Assembly (NCBI GenBank): GCA_046349635.1
Contig: JAXMBX010000044.1
Location: 1 to 43,054, forward strand
DNA: 43,054 nt
Origin: JAXMBX01 sp046349635
GTDB taxonomy: Bacteria > Planctomycetota > Planctomycetia > Planctomycetales > Planctomycetaceae
Direction: 5' to 3'
The translations under genes were made by a program, and so were the position numbers. The notes beneath the pieces were generated by a model, which was not told where the DNA came from, ran no database searches, and was given only the letters and a program-made list of their open reading frames with translations. How positions within the stretch are numbered: the first letter of the stretch is position 1; each line of letters begins with the position of its first letter. Below, in pieces: positions 8,624-17,014 of this stretch.

Positions 8624-10480
8624 ATGTCCACAACCATCACTGGAGAGAAGAAAAAACACATTGTCGACCTCTCACTCGCGACCATTCGCTTCTGCGGCGA
8701 TTCCGGCGACGGCATGCAGCTCGCCGGCACCCAGATGACGAATACCTCCGCTCTCATCGGCAATGACATCGCCACTTTCCCCGACTTCCCCGCCGAAATT
8801 CGTGCTCCCCGCGGCACCAAAGCCGGCGTCAGCGGCTTCCAGCTTCAATTTGCCAGCCAGGAAATCTTCACCCCTGGCGACAAGGTCGATGCTCTCGTCG
8901 CCATGAATCCCGCAGCCCTCGCCACAAACCTCGGCGATCTGGTTCCCGGCGGCATCCTCATCGTCGACAAAGACTCCTTCGACTCCAAGGATCTCAAGAT
9001 GGCCGGTTATGCGGCCAGTCCTCTGGAGGATGGGAGCCTCAGCAGCTATCAGCTTTTCGCTATCGACATGACCAAGCTCAACCGCCAGGCGGTCGATGGT
9101 CTCGGCCTGGGGGTCAAGGATCAGGACCGTTGCCGCAACTTCTACGCAATGGGCCTCGCCTTCTGGCTCTATGACCGCCCCCTCGAACCGACACTTCGCT
9201 ATATCCAGACGCAGTTCGCCAAGAAACCCGCCGTCGTCGAAGCCAATACCCGTGCCCTCAAGGCCGGCTACCACTACGGCGAGACCACAGATGCGTTCGC
9301 CAGCCAGTACCGCGTCCAGAAAGCCAAGCTCAAACCGGGGAAATATCGAAACATCACCGGCAATCAGGCGATGGCGCTCGGCTTGATTGCCGCTTCCAAG
9401 GTCAGCGGCTGCGACCTGTTCCTCGGCAGCTACCCCATCACCCCCGCGAGCGACATCCTCCACGAACTCTCCAAGTATAAGAACTTCGGCGTTCGCACCT
9501 TCCAGGCAGAAGACGAAATCGCGGCCATGACCTCCGCCATCGGTGCCTCCTTTGGCGGTGCGATGGCGATTACCACGTCGAGCGGTCCCGGGATTGCACT
9601 CAAGGGGGAAGGGATTGGCCTCGCAGTGATGACCGAATTGCCGCTGTTGGTGATCAATGTCCAGCGCGGCGGTCCCAGCACCGGCCTCCCCACCAAAACA
9701 GAGCAGGCCGACCTCCTGCAGGCGGTCTGTGGACGCAACGGAGAATGTCCCCTGCCGGTGATTGCGGCCCGCAGCCCCGCCGACTGTTTCGAAGTCGCCC
9801 AGGAAGCCTGGCGAATCGCCACACGTTTCATGACCCCCGTCATGCTCCTCTCCGATGGTTACATTGCCAACGGCTCCGAACCTTGGCTCATCCCCAAGGT
9901 GGCCGATCTCCCCCATATTCAAGTCGATCATCCCGGCCCTTCAGTGGGAGATGAGGATTTTCACCCTTACGCACGCAATGAACGGCTCGCTCGCCCCTGG
10001 GCCATCCCCGGCACCCCCGGCCTCATGCACCGTATCGGTGGTCTCGAAAAGCAGGATGTCACCGGTAATGTCAATTATGAAGCCGCTAACCATGAACACA
10101 TGGTCCACCAACGGGCTCGGAAGGTGGAACTCGTTGCGGATGACATCCCCCTGCAGGAGGTCGATGGCGCTCACACCGGCAAGCTGCTCGTCCTCAGTTG
10201 GGGGGGAACCTATGGGGCCGTCGCCACCGCCGTCCGTCAAGTCGCCAGCCAGGGGAAATCCGTCTCCCACTGCCATCTCCGCTATCTGAACCCTTTCCCG
10301 CGCAATCTCGAAGAAATCATTCGTGGCTTCGACAAGGTCTTGATCCCCGAACTCAATCTCGGACAGTTGCGGATGCTGATCCGGGCGAAGTTTGTTATCG
10401 ACGCCGAGGGCTACAACAAGGTCCAGGGGAAACCATTCGCCGTCCAGGAACTCGTCGCCAGGATTCAGAGTCTCGTGTGA
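8624..10480 (+). CDS. korA: 2-oxoacid:acceptor oxidoreductase, fused gamma-alpha subunit
   Basis: This subunit oxidatively decarboxylates a 2-oxoacid, most likely 2-oxoglutarate, to its acyl-CoA with ferredoxin as acceptor, in complex with KorB. The N-terminal ~190 residues are the gamma domain (IRFCGDSGDGMQLAG, FPDFPAEIRAPRGT). Residues ~230-600 are the alpha domain, with the hallmark segments GSYPITPASDILHELSKY, FQAEDEIAAMTSAIGASFGG and RGGPSTGLPTKTEQADLL. The ATG at 8624 is preferred over 8552 because it begins just before the gamma domain. The 618 residues match the two-subunit KorAB type, with no separate gamma or delta subunit. KorB starts 69 bp downstream. The choice of 2-oxoglutarate over another 2-oxoacid rests on family resemblance, not on a residue I can prove. 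Confidence 0.93.
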   Translation: MSTTITGEKKKHIVDLSLATIRFCGDSGDGMQLAGTQMTNTSALIGNDIATFPDFPAEIRAPRGTKAGVSGFQLQFASQEIFTPGDKVDALVAMNPAALATNLGDLVPGGILIVDKDSFDSKDLKMAGYAASPLEDGSLSSYQLFAIDMTKLNRQAVDGLGLGVKDQDRCRNFYAMGLAFWLYDRPLEPTLRYIQTQFAKKPAVVEANTRALKAGYHYGETTDAFASQYRVQKAKLKPGKYRNITGNQAMALGLIAASKVSGCDLFLGSYPITPASDILHELSKYKNFGVRTFQAEDEIAAMTSAIGASFGGAMAITTSSGPGIALKGEGIGLAVMTELPLLVINVQRGGPSTGLPTKTEQADLLQAVCGRNGECPLPVIAARSPADCFEVAQEAWRIATRFMTPVMLLSDGYIANGSEPWLIPKVADLPHIQVDHPGPSVGDEDFHPYARNERLARPWAIPGTPGLMHRIGGLEKQDVTGNVNYEAANHEHMVHQRARKVELVADDIPLQEVDGAHTGKLLVLSWGGTYGAVATAVRQVASQGKSVSHCHLRYLNPFPRNLEEIIRGFDKVLIPELNLGQLRMLIRAKFVIDAEGYNKVQGKPFAVQELVARIQSLV

Positions 10481-10549
10481 ACCCGTTCGCTGTTCTTGTC
10501 ACCACCAATCACCAGATTCTCAACTTCACAAATAAAGCGGCACGCCAGC

Positions 10550-11575
10550 ATGAACACCAACACCTCGCTCCCTGTTCTCACCCCTGCGGATTTCGCCAGC
10601 GATCAGGATGTTCGCTGGTGTCCCGGCTGCGGAGACTATTCCATTCTCGCCCAGATGAAGAAGATTCTCCCGGGCCTCGGCATCCCCCGAGAGAAGACTG
10701 TCTTCATCTCCGGCATCGGCTGCTCCAGCCGCTTTCCGTATTACATGAACACCTACGGCATCCACTCCATTCACGGCCGCGCCACGGCCGTCGCGACAGG
10801 ATTGAAGGCCAGCCGACCCGACCTTTCCATCTGGGTGATCACCGGCGATGGAGACGGCCTCAGCATCGGCGGCAACCACCTCATGCACTGCATCCGCCGT
10901 AACCTCGACATCAACATCGTCCTCTTCAATAACCAGATCTATGGCCTGACCAAGGGGCAATATTCTCCTACGTCTCCCCTCGGCAAAGTGACCAAGAGCA
11001 CTCCCATGGGGGCCATCGACAATCCGCTCCACCCTCTCTCCATCGCCATCGGCTGTGAAGCGACCTTCGTCGCCCGTACGATCGATGTGAACATCAAGCA
11101 CATGGGGACCGTCCTGCAGCGGGCCGCCGAGCATCGCGGTACCTCCTTTGTCGAGGTCTACCAGAACTGCATCGTCTTTAACGACGGCGCCTTTGACTAC
11201 GCCACCGACCGCGAAACCAAGGCGGACATGACGCTCGAACTGGAGCATGGCCGCCCGATGATCTTCGGCAAGAACAAGGACAAGGGGATCCGACTCAATG
11301 GCATCACGCCTGAAGTCGTCGAACTCGGAAAGGGCATCAGCGAGGACGATCTCTTGTTCCACGACGAGAAGGCCCACGATCCCACGCTCGCTTATCTCCT
11401 CAGCCGGATGACGCATCCCGAATTCCCGGAACCGATCGGCGTCTTCCGGGCCGTCGATCGCCCCAAATACGATGAACTGTTGAACCGCCAGATCACTGAT
11501 GCCAAAGCCGCCAGGGGGGAAGGAGACCTCGACAAACTCCTCAACACCGGCGACACCTGGATCGTCGAAGAATAG
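10550..11575 (+). CDS. korB: 2-oxoacid:ferredoxin oxidoreductase beta subunit
   Basis: This is the thiamine-diphosphate and iron-sulfur subunit paired with KorA. The cofactor motif GDGDGLSIGGNHL starts at residue 99, with the Asn pair at 127-128 (LFNNQIYGLTKGQ). Four cysteines fit the single 4Fe-4S cluster of this class: Cys24 and Cys27 in WCPGCGDY, Cys58 in GIGCSSRFPYY, and Cys207 in YQNCIVFND. ATG at 10550 is chosen because everything before it in the frame is non-conserved. Length is 341 residues, usual for the family. No ferredoxin or delta subunit lies nearby, so the electron acceptor must be encoded elsewhere. The gene is followed by hairpin-forming repeat DNA and then a zinc-ribbon/CBS gene. 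Confidence 0.94.
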   Translation: MNTNTSLPVLTPADFASDQDVRWCPGCGDYSILAQMKKILPGLGIPREKTVFISGIGCSSRFPYYMNTYGIHSIHGRATAVATGLKASRPDLSIWVITGDGDGLSIGGNHLMHCIRRNLDINIVLFNNQIYGLTKGQYSPTSPLGKVTKSTPMGAIDNPLHPLSIAIGCEATFVARTIDVNIKHMGTVLQRAAEHRGTSFVEVYQNCIVFNDGAFDYATDRETKADMTLELEHGRPMIFGKNKDKGIRLNGITPEVVELGKGISEDDLLFHDEKAHDPTLAYLLSRMTHPEFPEPIGVFRAVDRPKYDELLNRQITDAKAARGEGDLDKLLNTGDTWIVEE

Positions 11576-11591
11576 AGTTTTTTCTCGATGT

Positions 11592-11728
11592 CCTTCTCCC
11601 CCTGAGGGAGAAGGTGGCCGTCAGGCCGGATGAGGGGACGGTCCAAACGTCTCTGAGCATCTGTTCACACTGTAATAAATCGAGATTCCTCCCCTCGCCC
11701 CTTGTGGGAGAGGGGTTCGAGTGAGGTA
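11592..11728. repeat. REP-like hairpin repeat DNA downstream of korB
   Basis: There are two GC-rich dyads in the 175-bp gap between korB and the next gene. The first is a perfect 9-bp stem, CCTTCTCCC/GGGAGAAGG with a 5-nt loop, at 11592-11614, followed by GGTGGCCGTCAGGCCGGATG. The second is CCCCTCGCCCCTTGTGGGAG with a closing GAGGGG, near 11691-11714. The combination resembles intergenic palindromic elements that I recall from many planctomycete genomes. It may act as a terminator or mRNA stabiliser for korAB. No second copy was noticed in this window. Confidence 0.5.
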
Positions 11729-11750
11729 AAAATCAAAGCAGAGGCCCACC

Positions 11751-12258
11751 ATGATCTGCCCGAATTGCGGCCACCATGTCCTCGACGGCGAAGAATCCTG
11801 CGATAGGTGTCAGCAGTCCGTCACCGACCTCTACGGCGGGGAAGCCAAGTCCGGACTGGAAAAGCGGGTCGGCAAGGACCGGGTCGATCTCCTCACTCCC
11901 CAGCCCGCCGTCATCGTCTCACCGATGCGCCGTTACGGCGACGTACCTTCTGCTGCTGGAAAAGGAACAACGCTGTGCCCTGGTGATGGACGGGGACCGG
12001 ATCGTCGGCATCTTTTCCGAGCGCGATCTTTTGCTGCGGGTCAACACCCGCGCCCCGGAGTGCCTGGACCATCCCGTCTCCGAATTCATGACTCCCAAAG
12101 TGGAGACTCTGAAGACGGACGAAAAGATCGCGATGGCGTTGCACAAGATGGACCTGGAGGCTATCGCCATCTGCCTGTCACCGAGGAGGGCGCGTCCGGC
12201 ATGCTCTACCCGTGAGATCTTGCGTTACATGACCGACACAATTCTCTCCGCGGAGTGA
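11751..12258 (+). pseudogene. Zinc-ribbon plus CBS-pair protein, frameshifted
   Basis: The start at 11751 reads MICPNCGHHVLDGEESCDRC, a CxxC...CxxC zinc ribbon. The CBS pair follows in other frames. LLLLEKEQRCALVMDGDR, GIFSERDLLLR and FMTPKVETLKTDEKIAMALH are read in the +1 frame from about 11946. GYRHLPVTEEGASGML returns to the first frame near 12160, and REILRYMTDTILSAE ends in the +1 frame at 12258. All breaks are explained by missing bases, for example one G at GGAGGCTATC (near 12162). If intact, the product would be about 170 residues. The gene follows korB and mirrors the CBS gene in front of korA. The 3' end overlaps the convergent PAQR gene by 34 bp. Decay and sequencing error cannot be separated from this sequence alone. 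Confidence 0.75.
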
Positions 12259-13031
12259 ACCCAGTTACCCCGCACGCGCACAGGCCACCGTTCGTACTTC
12301 AACCGCGACAGGCATACTCGCCGGAAACGCCAGCGCGGCATCCGGGACTTCACAGCCACGCCCGGAATCTCGCCCGAGGCAAACTGGAAGGTGAACTCCC
12401 ACGTAAAAGCCAGCCCTGCTAACACCGCGGCGTGCCACAATTCGTGCGGTCCGATCACGCCGTCAATCAGCGTGGGCTGGTGCAGCATCAACACGACCGC
12501 TCCCACAGTGTAACTCAGCCCCGCACACACCGCCGGCCGGACAAACTTCCATCCGAACTTGCGCCACATCACTCCTGTCGTAAACGCCCCACCCCACCCG
12601 AACGCGAGGAACACCACCACCCCTTGCCATCCGAGTACGGTTCCCAAGACTAGGAACCGCAACGCGATTCCCGTGAACGCCACCAGCCAGACTGCCACCA
12701 GCGGCAACCATCGACCCAAACCCTGAAATAGAATTGCATGCACAGGGGTCATGCTCCCGGCGATCAGTAAGAAGACCGCCGACACATCCGCCCGCACCAG
12801 GAAGTCTCGCGCGGTCCCCGGCCAGAGCAGGTGATAACTCCCGCTCGTGACCAGCAACAGCACTGTCGCTCCTGACATCAAAAGCAGGCTCGTCCGCCGC
12901 AGCCGATCACTTCCTCCCCTGCGTACCAGCTCAAATGCCAGCACAAAGAACACCACCGCACCCACCAGATGGCTGAGGGAACAGAAGGGCTCGCGGATGC
13001 CAAGGGCAGGCAGTGCTTGAATGGGAGGCAT
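12225..13031 (-). CDS. Hemolysin III / PAQR-family integral membrane protein
   Basis: A seven-helix membrane protein of the HlyIII/YqfA family, relatives of eukaryotic progestin/adiponectin receptors. The conserved family residues are present: REPFCSLSHLVGA at the start of helix 1, TSGSYHLLW (the Ser...His metal-site segment), ADVSAVFLLIAGSMTP with the Asp, and GPHELWHAAVLAG with the two His of the zinc site. The ATG at 13029-13031 (MPPIQALPALGIREPF) is preferred because the frame upstream to 13139 overlaps the preceding gene and is not family-like. Its ribosome site is weak, so the start is uncertain. A basic tail of about 45 residues after the last helix is unusual. Despite the family name, a haemolytic role is not implied; bacterial members have been linked to membrane-lipid homeostasis. 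Confidence 0.88.
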   Translation of the reverse strand: MPPIQALPALGIREPFCSLSHLVGAVVFFVLAFELVRRGGSDRLRRTSLLLMSGATVLLLVTSGSYHLLWPGTARDFLVRADVSAVFLLIAGSMTPVHAILFQGLGRWLPLVAVWLVAFTGIALRFLVLGTVLGWQGVVVFLAFGWGGAFTTGVMWRKFGWKFVRPAVCAGLSYTVGAVVLMLHQPTLIDGVIGPHELWHAAVLAGLAFTWEFTFQFASGEIPGVAVKSRMPRWRFRRVCLSRLKYERWPVRVRGNWVHSAERIVSVM

Positions 13032-13114
13032 GATGGGTGGAACTGTATCCCACCCGCCCGTTTCCTCCAAGCCCGTTTCAGCCCTGCAAATCCCGCCGTT
13101 TTTTCTCTCCCAGG

Positions 13115-14959
13115 CTATTTGAAACTTCCTTTCAGCCACGCGGACACCGCATCCCCGATCTGATGATACCCCGACACGGCCGGATGGACCCCGTTATTCA
13201 GCCTGCTCCCCTTCTCTTCCGAGTCCGCGTTCCAGGGTGCGGTTTCCGCGCCATAGTTGTGAACGCAATCCAGGCTCACCACGGTGGGAATTAACGAGAT
13301 CTTCTCACTCTCACGTCCTCCATATCGCTCAATCAACTTCTCCACCAATCGATGCGAATTCCGCTTGTACTGCCACCGCGTTTGATTGTTCCCGTAGTTC
13401 GCCCCAAACGCATCCTGCGTCCCCGCCGGAGGGACCGGCAACATGATTCCCACAACCGTCTCCGGCGCCACCTTGTGGACCATCTCCACCAGCGCATCGA
13501 AGTGCTTCAGAATCTTCCGGACTCCCTCCTCCAATGCTGATTCATTCAATCCGTACACATCATTCGGCCCGAGAAAGATCGTCACGACCTCGGGAAACTT
13601 GCCTCCGTTCACATCCTTGCAGTACGCGGTGAAATCCAGCACCGGTTTTCCATCTGCCCCCGAATACAGAAACGGACTCCCCCGCTCCTTGTAATCTCCC
13701 GTCCGCGCCTTCCCCGTGAAATACGTCCCGAACCGTTCCGCCGTCCAGCCACCATATCCTTCATGCCGGACTCCCGGCACTCGCCCCGGTTCGTGCGATC
13801 CGATCAGCTTCACCTTCAGGTTCTTCTCTCCCGCACACAACTTCTGCACCCGCTCCGGCCAGACCGAGGCATGCGTCAGGCTGTCTCCAATTGCTAATAA
13901 AGAAATTTCCTTCCCGGCTCCTGAGTCCGCCGACGCGATCTTCACCACGGTCTTGCCGCGCGCAATCAGTTCGTGCTTCTCGTTCCGTACCTCTAACTGC
14001 AACGCATGCTCTCCCACGTCCTCTGCCTTCGGCGCGAAGGTCCATCGCTCCCGCTGCTGCCTCCCCTTGGGACATTGCACGTCAAACACGTAGTTCTCCG
14101 GATTCACCACTAGCACGACGTTATCGAAATACAGATTCGTTTCCAGCCCTACGACTCCATAGATCACCGGCGGCAGTTGCAGCCGGATGGTCCCCGGAAA
14201 TTCAGCCACTTCCATCTCCGGCATGAACAACGCCGTCTCATCCAGCCACGGAATCAGTTCCGGCACCGCGCGCGGCAGGGCATTCGCCACGAACCGCGCC
14301 ATCACCCACGCTCCTTTGCGAGAAAAATGCGACCGGTCCTCTGGAATCGGACTGAAATCCGTGCTTCCCTGATCTCCCAGCCGGTCGAAGAGCGCAAAAC
14401 TCTCCGCGTGCAGGTCGATCAACGGCACCTGCTCCTCGCGGGCCACTTTCTTCATCGCGTTGACATACGGCGTCAGCGTCGTCACCGCTTTTCCGTCCTT
14501 GAACTGCCGCCGCGCAACCGACGTCACCAACACCGGCTTGCCCTTCGCAGCCCGCGTCTCATTGATGTACTTCCGCAGGTTGCCCTGGTAATCCTTGTCC
14601 GGATCGGTCGAGCGGTCCCCTTTCCCCGGCATGTCGTTGTGCCCGAACTGAATAAACACATAATCTGGCTTGCAGTCCAGCACCGGCTGCCACCGCCCCT
14701 CCGCCAGAAAACTCTTCGAACTCCGCCCCGAAGAGGCGAAGTTCCGCACCTCCACCCGCTTCCGGAAGAATTCGCCGAATACCTGCCCCCACCCGGTCAG
14801 CTCAGGCCGATCCGCCGGTGGTTTTTCGTACGTCGAGACCGTCGAATCCCCAATCAGCGCAATCCGCACGCTGGTGTACTTCCCCGGCTCCGCCGCATAA
14901 GCAAATCCCCCGCGACCAGCATCACGACACATAAACCCGACCCATCGCTGTGCTCTCAT
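13115..14959 (-). CDS. Two-domain SGNH/GDSL esterase (rhamnogalacturonan acetylesterase-like first domain)
   Basis: Two SGNH hydrolase domains sit in one chain of about 614 residues. The first carries RIALIGDSTVS (nucleophile Ser), ASSGRSSKSF (block II Gly), FIQFGHNDMPGKG (Asn) and EDRSHFSRKGA (Asp-x-x-His), the pattern of CE12-type rhamnogalacturonan acetylesterases. A beta-rich linker at ~245-350 follows. The second domain has SLLAIGDSLTHASVWPERV, GPNDVYGLN and NNGVHPAVSGYHQ. Both catalytic sets look complete. ATG at 14957-14959 is preferred to 15019. The expected signal peptide is broken: residues 9-20 are polar, but the +1 frame there reads VVMLVAGDLL, as if a few bases were missing near 14900-14930. 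It is probably co-transcribed with the nitrilase gene upstream. Likely role: removal of acetyl groups from polysaccharide outside the cytoplasm. Confidence 0.88.
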   Translation of the reverse strand: MRAQRWVGFMCRDAGRGGFAYAAEPGKYTSVRIALIGDSTVSTYEKPPADRPELTGWGQVFGEFFRKRVEVRNFASSGRSSKSFLAEGRWQPVLDCKPDYVFIQFGHNDMPGKGDRSTDPDKDYQGNLRKYINETRAAKGKPVLVTSVARRQFKDGKAVTTLTPYVNAMKKVAREEQVPLIDLHAESFALFDRLGDQGSTDFSPIPEDRSHFSRKGAWVMARFVANALPRAVPELIPWLDETALFMPEMEVAEFPGTIRLQLPPVIYGVVGLETNLYFDNVVLVVNPENYVFDVQCPKGRQQRERWTFAPKAEDVGEHALQLEVRNEKHELIARGKTVVKIASADSGAGKEISLLAIGDSLTHASVWPERVQKLCAGEKNLKVKLIGSHEPGRVPGVRHEGYGGWTAERFGTYFTGKARTGDYKERGSPFLYSGADGKPVLDFTAYCKDVNGGKFPEVVTIFLGPNDVYGLNESALEEGVRKILKHFDALVEMVHKVAPETVVGIMLPVPPAGTQDAFGANYGNNQTRWQYKRNSHRLVEKLIERYGGRESEKISLIPTVVSLDCVHNYGAETAPWNADSEEKGSRLNNGVHPAVSGYHQIGDAVSAWLKGSFK

Positions 14960-15019
14960 GGTGACTCTCTCTCTAGCCTCCGTATTTGTTTTTACGCAGG
15001 TCTTATGCGATGCTGCCAA

Positions 15020-15901
15020 CTACCTCGTCAGCCCGCCGTACAACTCCGGCCTTCTAAACCGATACAAATACTCCGGCTCAGCTTGCGCTTCACGCAACAC
15101 ATCCCCAGACAGGTCGCACACGATCATCCCCGGCTCGCCGTTCCCTGCGCTCCATTCCGCGATGATCTTCCCCCGCGGGTCCACCACCATCCCACCCCCG
15201 GGAAACGATTGGCTCACCCCGGCACACTCCACGGTTCCCACATAGTTGCAGGCGATACCATACACGCCGTTCTCGACACACCGCGACCGCAACGCGACCC
15301 CCGCCCAGTTCGCCCACCCTTGAGGCGACACCGGAGGCGGATCCGCCGCGAACGGAAACAACACAATCTCAACATTCTTCACCGCCAGGAGCCGCGTCGA
15401 TTCCGGCAGCAGCGAATCGAAACAGATATTCACGCCGATCCGTCCCAGTGACGTCTCCGCCACCTCGGGCACGCCACCCCCGTTATAAAACGGCATTTCG
15501 TACATCGGCACGTGCATCTTCCGCCAGTGCCCCACCAGCCCGTTCCCATCCACCAGCAACTGCGTGTTATGCAACACATTCCCCGCATCCTCCAGCATCC
15601 CCGCCGAGATCAGGATGTTTCTGTCTTTGGCGATCTGCACCAACCCCTTCACGGCCGGACCATCCAAGGGCTGTGCCACCTTTCGTCCGATCTGCAGCGC
15701 CTCTCGCAGCCATTTGTCGTGGTTCCCCAGCGGGTGATTCGGAATGAACCCCGACAGCGACAACTCCTGAAAGAGGACCAGTCCCGCCCCCGCCTGATGT
15801 GCCTTCCCTGCCCAGGCTGAAATCTTTTCGAGATTCTCCTCGATCTCCCCCGGCTTGGTATCCACTGACACCGCCGCCACGCGCACTTGGTCCTGCATCA
15901 T
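15020..15901 (-). CDS. Nitrilase-superfamily carbon-nitrogen hydrolase
   Basis: A cytoplasmic amidase/carbamoylase-type enzyme of 293 residues. The catalytic triad of the superfamily is visible: Glu46 in LVLFQELSLSGF, Lys128 in HWRKMHVPMYE and Cys160 in GVNICFDSLLPE. The closing FPGGGMVVDPRGKIIAEW segment fits as well. There is no signal peptide. The exact substrate (an aliphatic amide, a carbamoyl compound or another C-N bond) cannot be deduced. The SGNH gene starts 60 bp downstream on the same strand, so the two may share an mRNA. The start is one of two adjacent ATGs at 15901/15898; the upstream ribosome site is weak. Confidence 0.92.
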   Translation of the reverse strand: MMQDQVRVAAVSVDTKPGEIEENLEKISAWAGKAHQAGAGLVLFQELSLSGFIPNHPLGNHDKWLREALQIGRKVAQPLDGPAVKGLVQIAKDRNILISAGMLEDAGNVLHNTQLLVDGNGLVGHWRKMHVPMYEMPFYNGGGVPEVAETSLGRIGVNICFDSLLPESTRLLAVKNVEIVLFPFAADPPPVSPQGWANWAGVALRSRCVENGVYGIACNYVGTVECAGVSQSFPGGGMVVDPRGKIIAEWSAGNGEPGMIVCDLSGDVLREAQAEPEYLYRFRRPELYGGLTR

Positions 15902-16089
15902 TCTTTCTTCTCGTCAAATGTGTTCATCTCGGTCTGAGCTCACAAGGGCACCTATTATGCCATGCATGAAGGCTTCGGCCAACGGCCCACCTCTCTGCAG
16001 TGTCACACCAAAATTGACTTTAGCTTTTTCTCTGTCACAATCTTGGGAATCCACATCTCTGAGTACTTCGATTTCCATCAGGTCATCCC

Positions 16090-16908
16090 ATGAACCCCAG
16101 TCCTGCTTCCGACACTGAATCCGCAGATGCTAAAAAAGTCGATCAGGCGGTCGAATCCCTGGCCAATGGAGATCTTCAGGCTGCCGAGTCTCTGTTACAG
16201 CAGGTCATCGCCAACACACCCCCCAATTATCAAAACCAGATTGATTCGGAAGAAGGTCTCTCGATCAAGTTCTGGGACCAAATGGCCTTCGTTCACTATG
16301 TCACCTGGAATCCGGACCAGAAACCTGGACGGGATATCAGCTGGATTCCGAATGCCTATCCCCGCGCCTTTTATTACCTGGGTTTCATCGCCGTGAAACA
16401 CAAGCAGTTCGACCAGGCGATCAAATATCTGGACCGTGGCCTCGCGATGGATCCTTCCAATCCGAATTTTCTGTTCGAAAAAGCCCAGGCCCTGGTTCAT
16501 TCAGGAAAGCCTGAAGAGGCGCTGGCATTTTACGGCCAGGTCAACGAGATCGGCCCGTTCGTCAACCGCCGCCATCTCGCCGTCGCGCTACGCGGCCGGG
16601 GTTTTATCCTTATCGAGTTGCAACGACTCGACGAGGCCGAACAGGCCTTCAAATCGTCGCTCGAACTGGATCCGGACAATCGAATCGCCCTCCACGAACT
16701 CGCCTATATTGAGCACCTGCGAGGGGGAGGGAGTTCCGCCCCCGCTCAAACGGTGGCATCCAACGCGTCTACTATTTTCAGAACCTGTGCCGCCTGTCAA
16801 AAAGAAGTCTCCAAAGGCAGAGTCTTCTCGGTCAAAGGGCTCCCTGTTTTCCTCTGCACGGCCTGCGAGTCGCGTCTGACTAAAAAATGGTGGCAATTCT
16901 GGAAATAG
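16090..16908 (+). CDS. TPR-repeat protein with C-terminal zinc ribbon
   Basis: I do not recognise a named family. The protein has 272 residues and no signal peptide. Tetratricopeptide-like helices run from about 15 to 215 (VDQAVESLANGDLQAAESLL, FDQAIKYLDRGLAMDPSNPN, LDEAEQAFKSSLELDPDNRI). A short linker leads to a compact C-terminal CxxC...CxxC ribbon (RTCAACQKE ... FLCTACESRLTKKW), ending in an unusual Trp-rich tail, KKWWQFWK. TPR blocks usually mediate protein-protein contacts, and the ribbon may bind zinc. The gene is isolated, with convergent terminator-like DNA after it. Function unknown. Confidence 0.85.
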   Translation: MNPSPASDTESADAKKVDQAVESLANGDLQAAESLLQQVIANTPPNYQNQIDSEEGLSIKFWDQMAFVHYVTWNPDQKPGRDISWIPNAYPRAFYYLGFIAVKHKQFDQAIKYLDRGLAMDPSNPNFLFEKAQALVHSGKPEEALAFYGQVNEIGPFVNRRHLAVALRGRGFILIELQRLDEAEQAFKSSLELDPDNRIALHELAYIEHLRGGGSSAPAQTVASNASTIFRTCAACQKEVSKGRVFSVKGLPVFLCTACESRLTKKWWQFWK

Positions 16909-16947
16909 CCTAAGCTTCTATCCCGTTTCTGACTCACTTCGCCAACA

Positions 16948-16985
16948 TAAAACGGAAGGCCCCACGATCAGGCAGGGCCTCCCGT
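16948..16985 (-). terminator. Hairpin terminator for the minus-strand gene ending at 17015
   Basis: The stem ACGG-A-AGGCCC pairs with GGGCCT-C-CCGT (one mismatch) around a 12-nt loop. On the minus strand it is followed by TTTTA, giving a rho-independent terminator layout for the LEPR-type gene. It could also limit read-through from the plus-strand TPR gene. Confidence 0.6.
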
Positions 16986-17014
16986 CAACTCAAAGTCACA
17001 TCAACCGCACACCC

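Noticed and set aside
8672..9931. 419-codon minus-strand frame opposite korA
   Set aside because: It is a shadow of codon bias in korA; its translation is Gly/Ala/Asp-rich without any domain, while korA is a full conserved enzyme.
14177..15451. 424-codon plus-strand frame across the SGNH and nitrilase genes
   Set aside because: It spans two real minus-strand genes with clear catalytic motifs; the antisense product is Arg/His/Pro noise.
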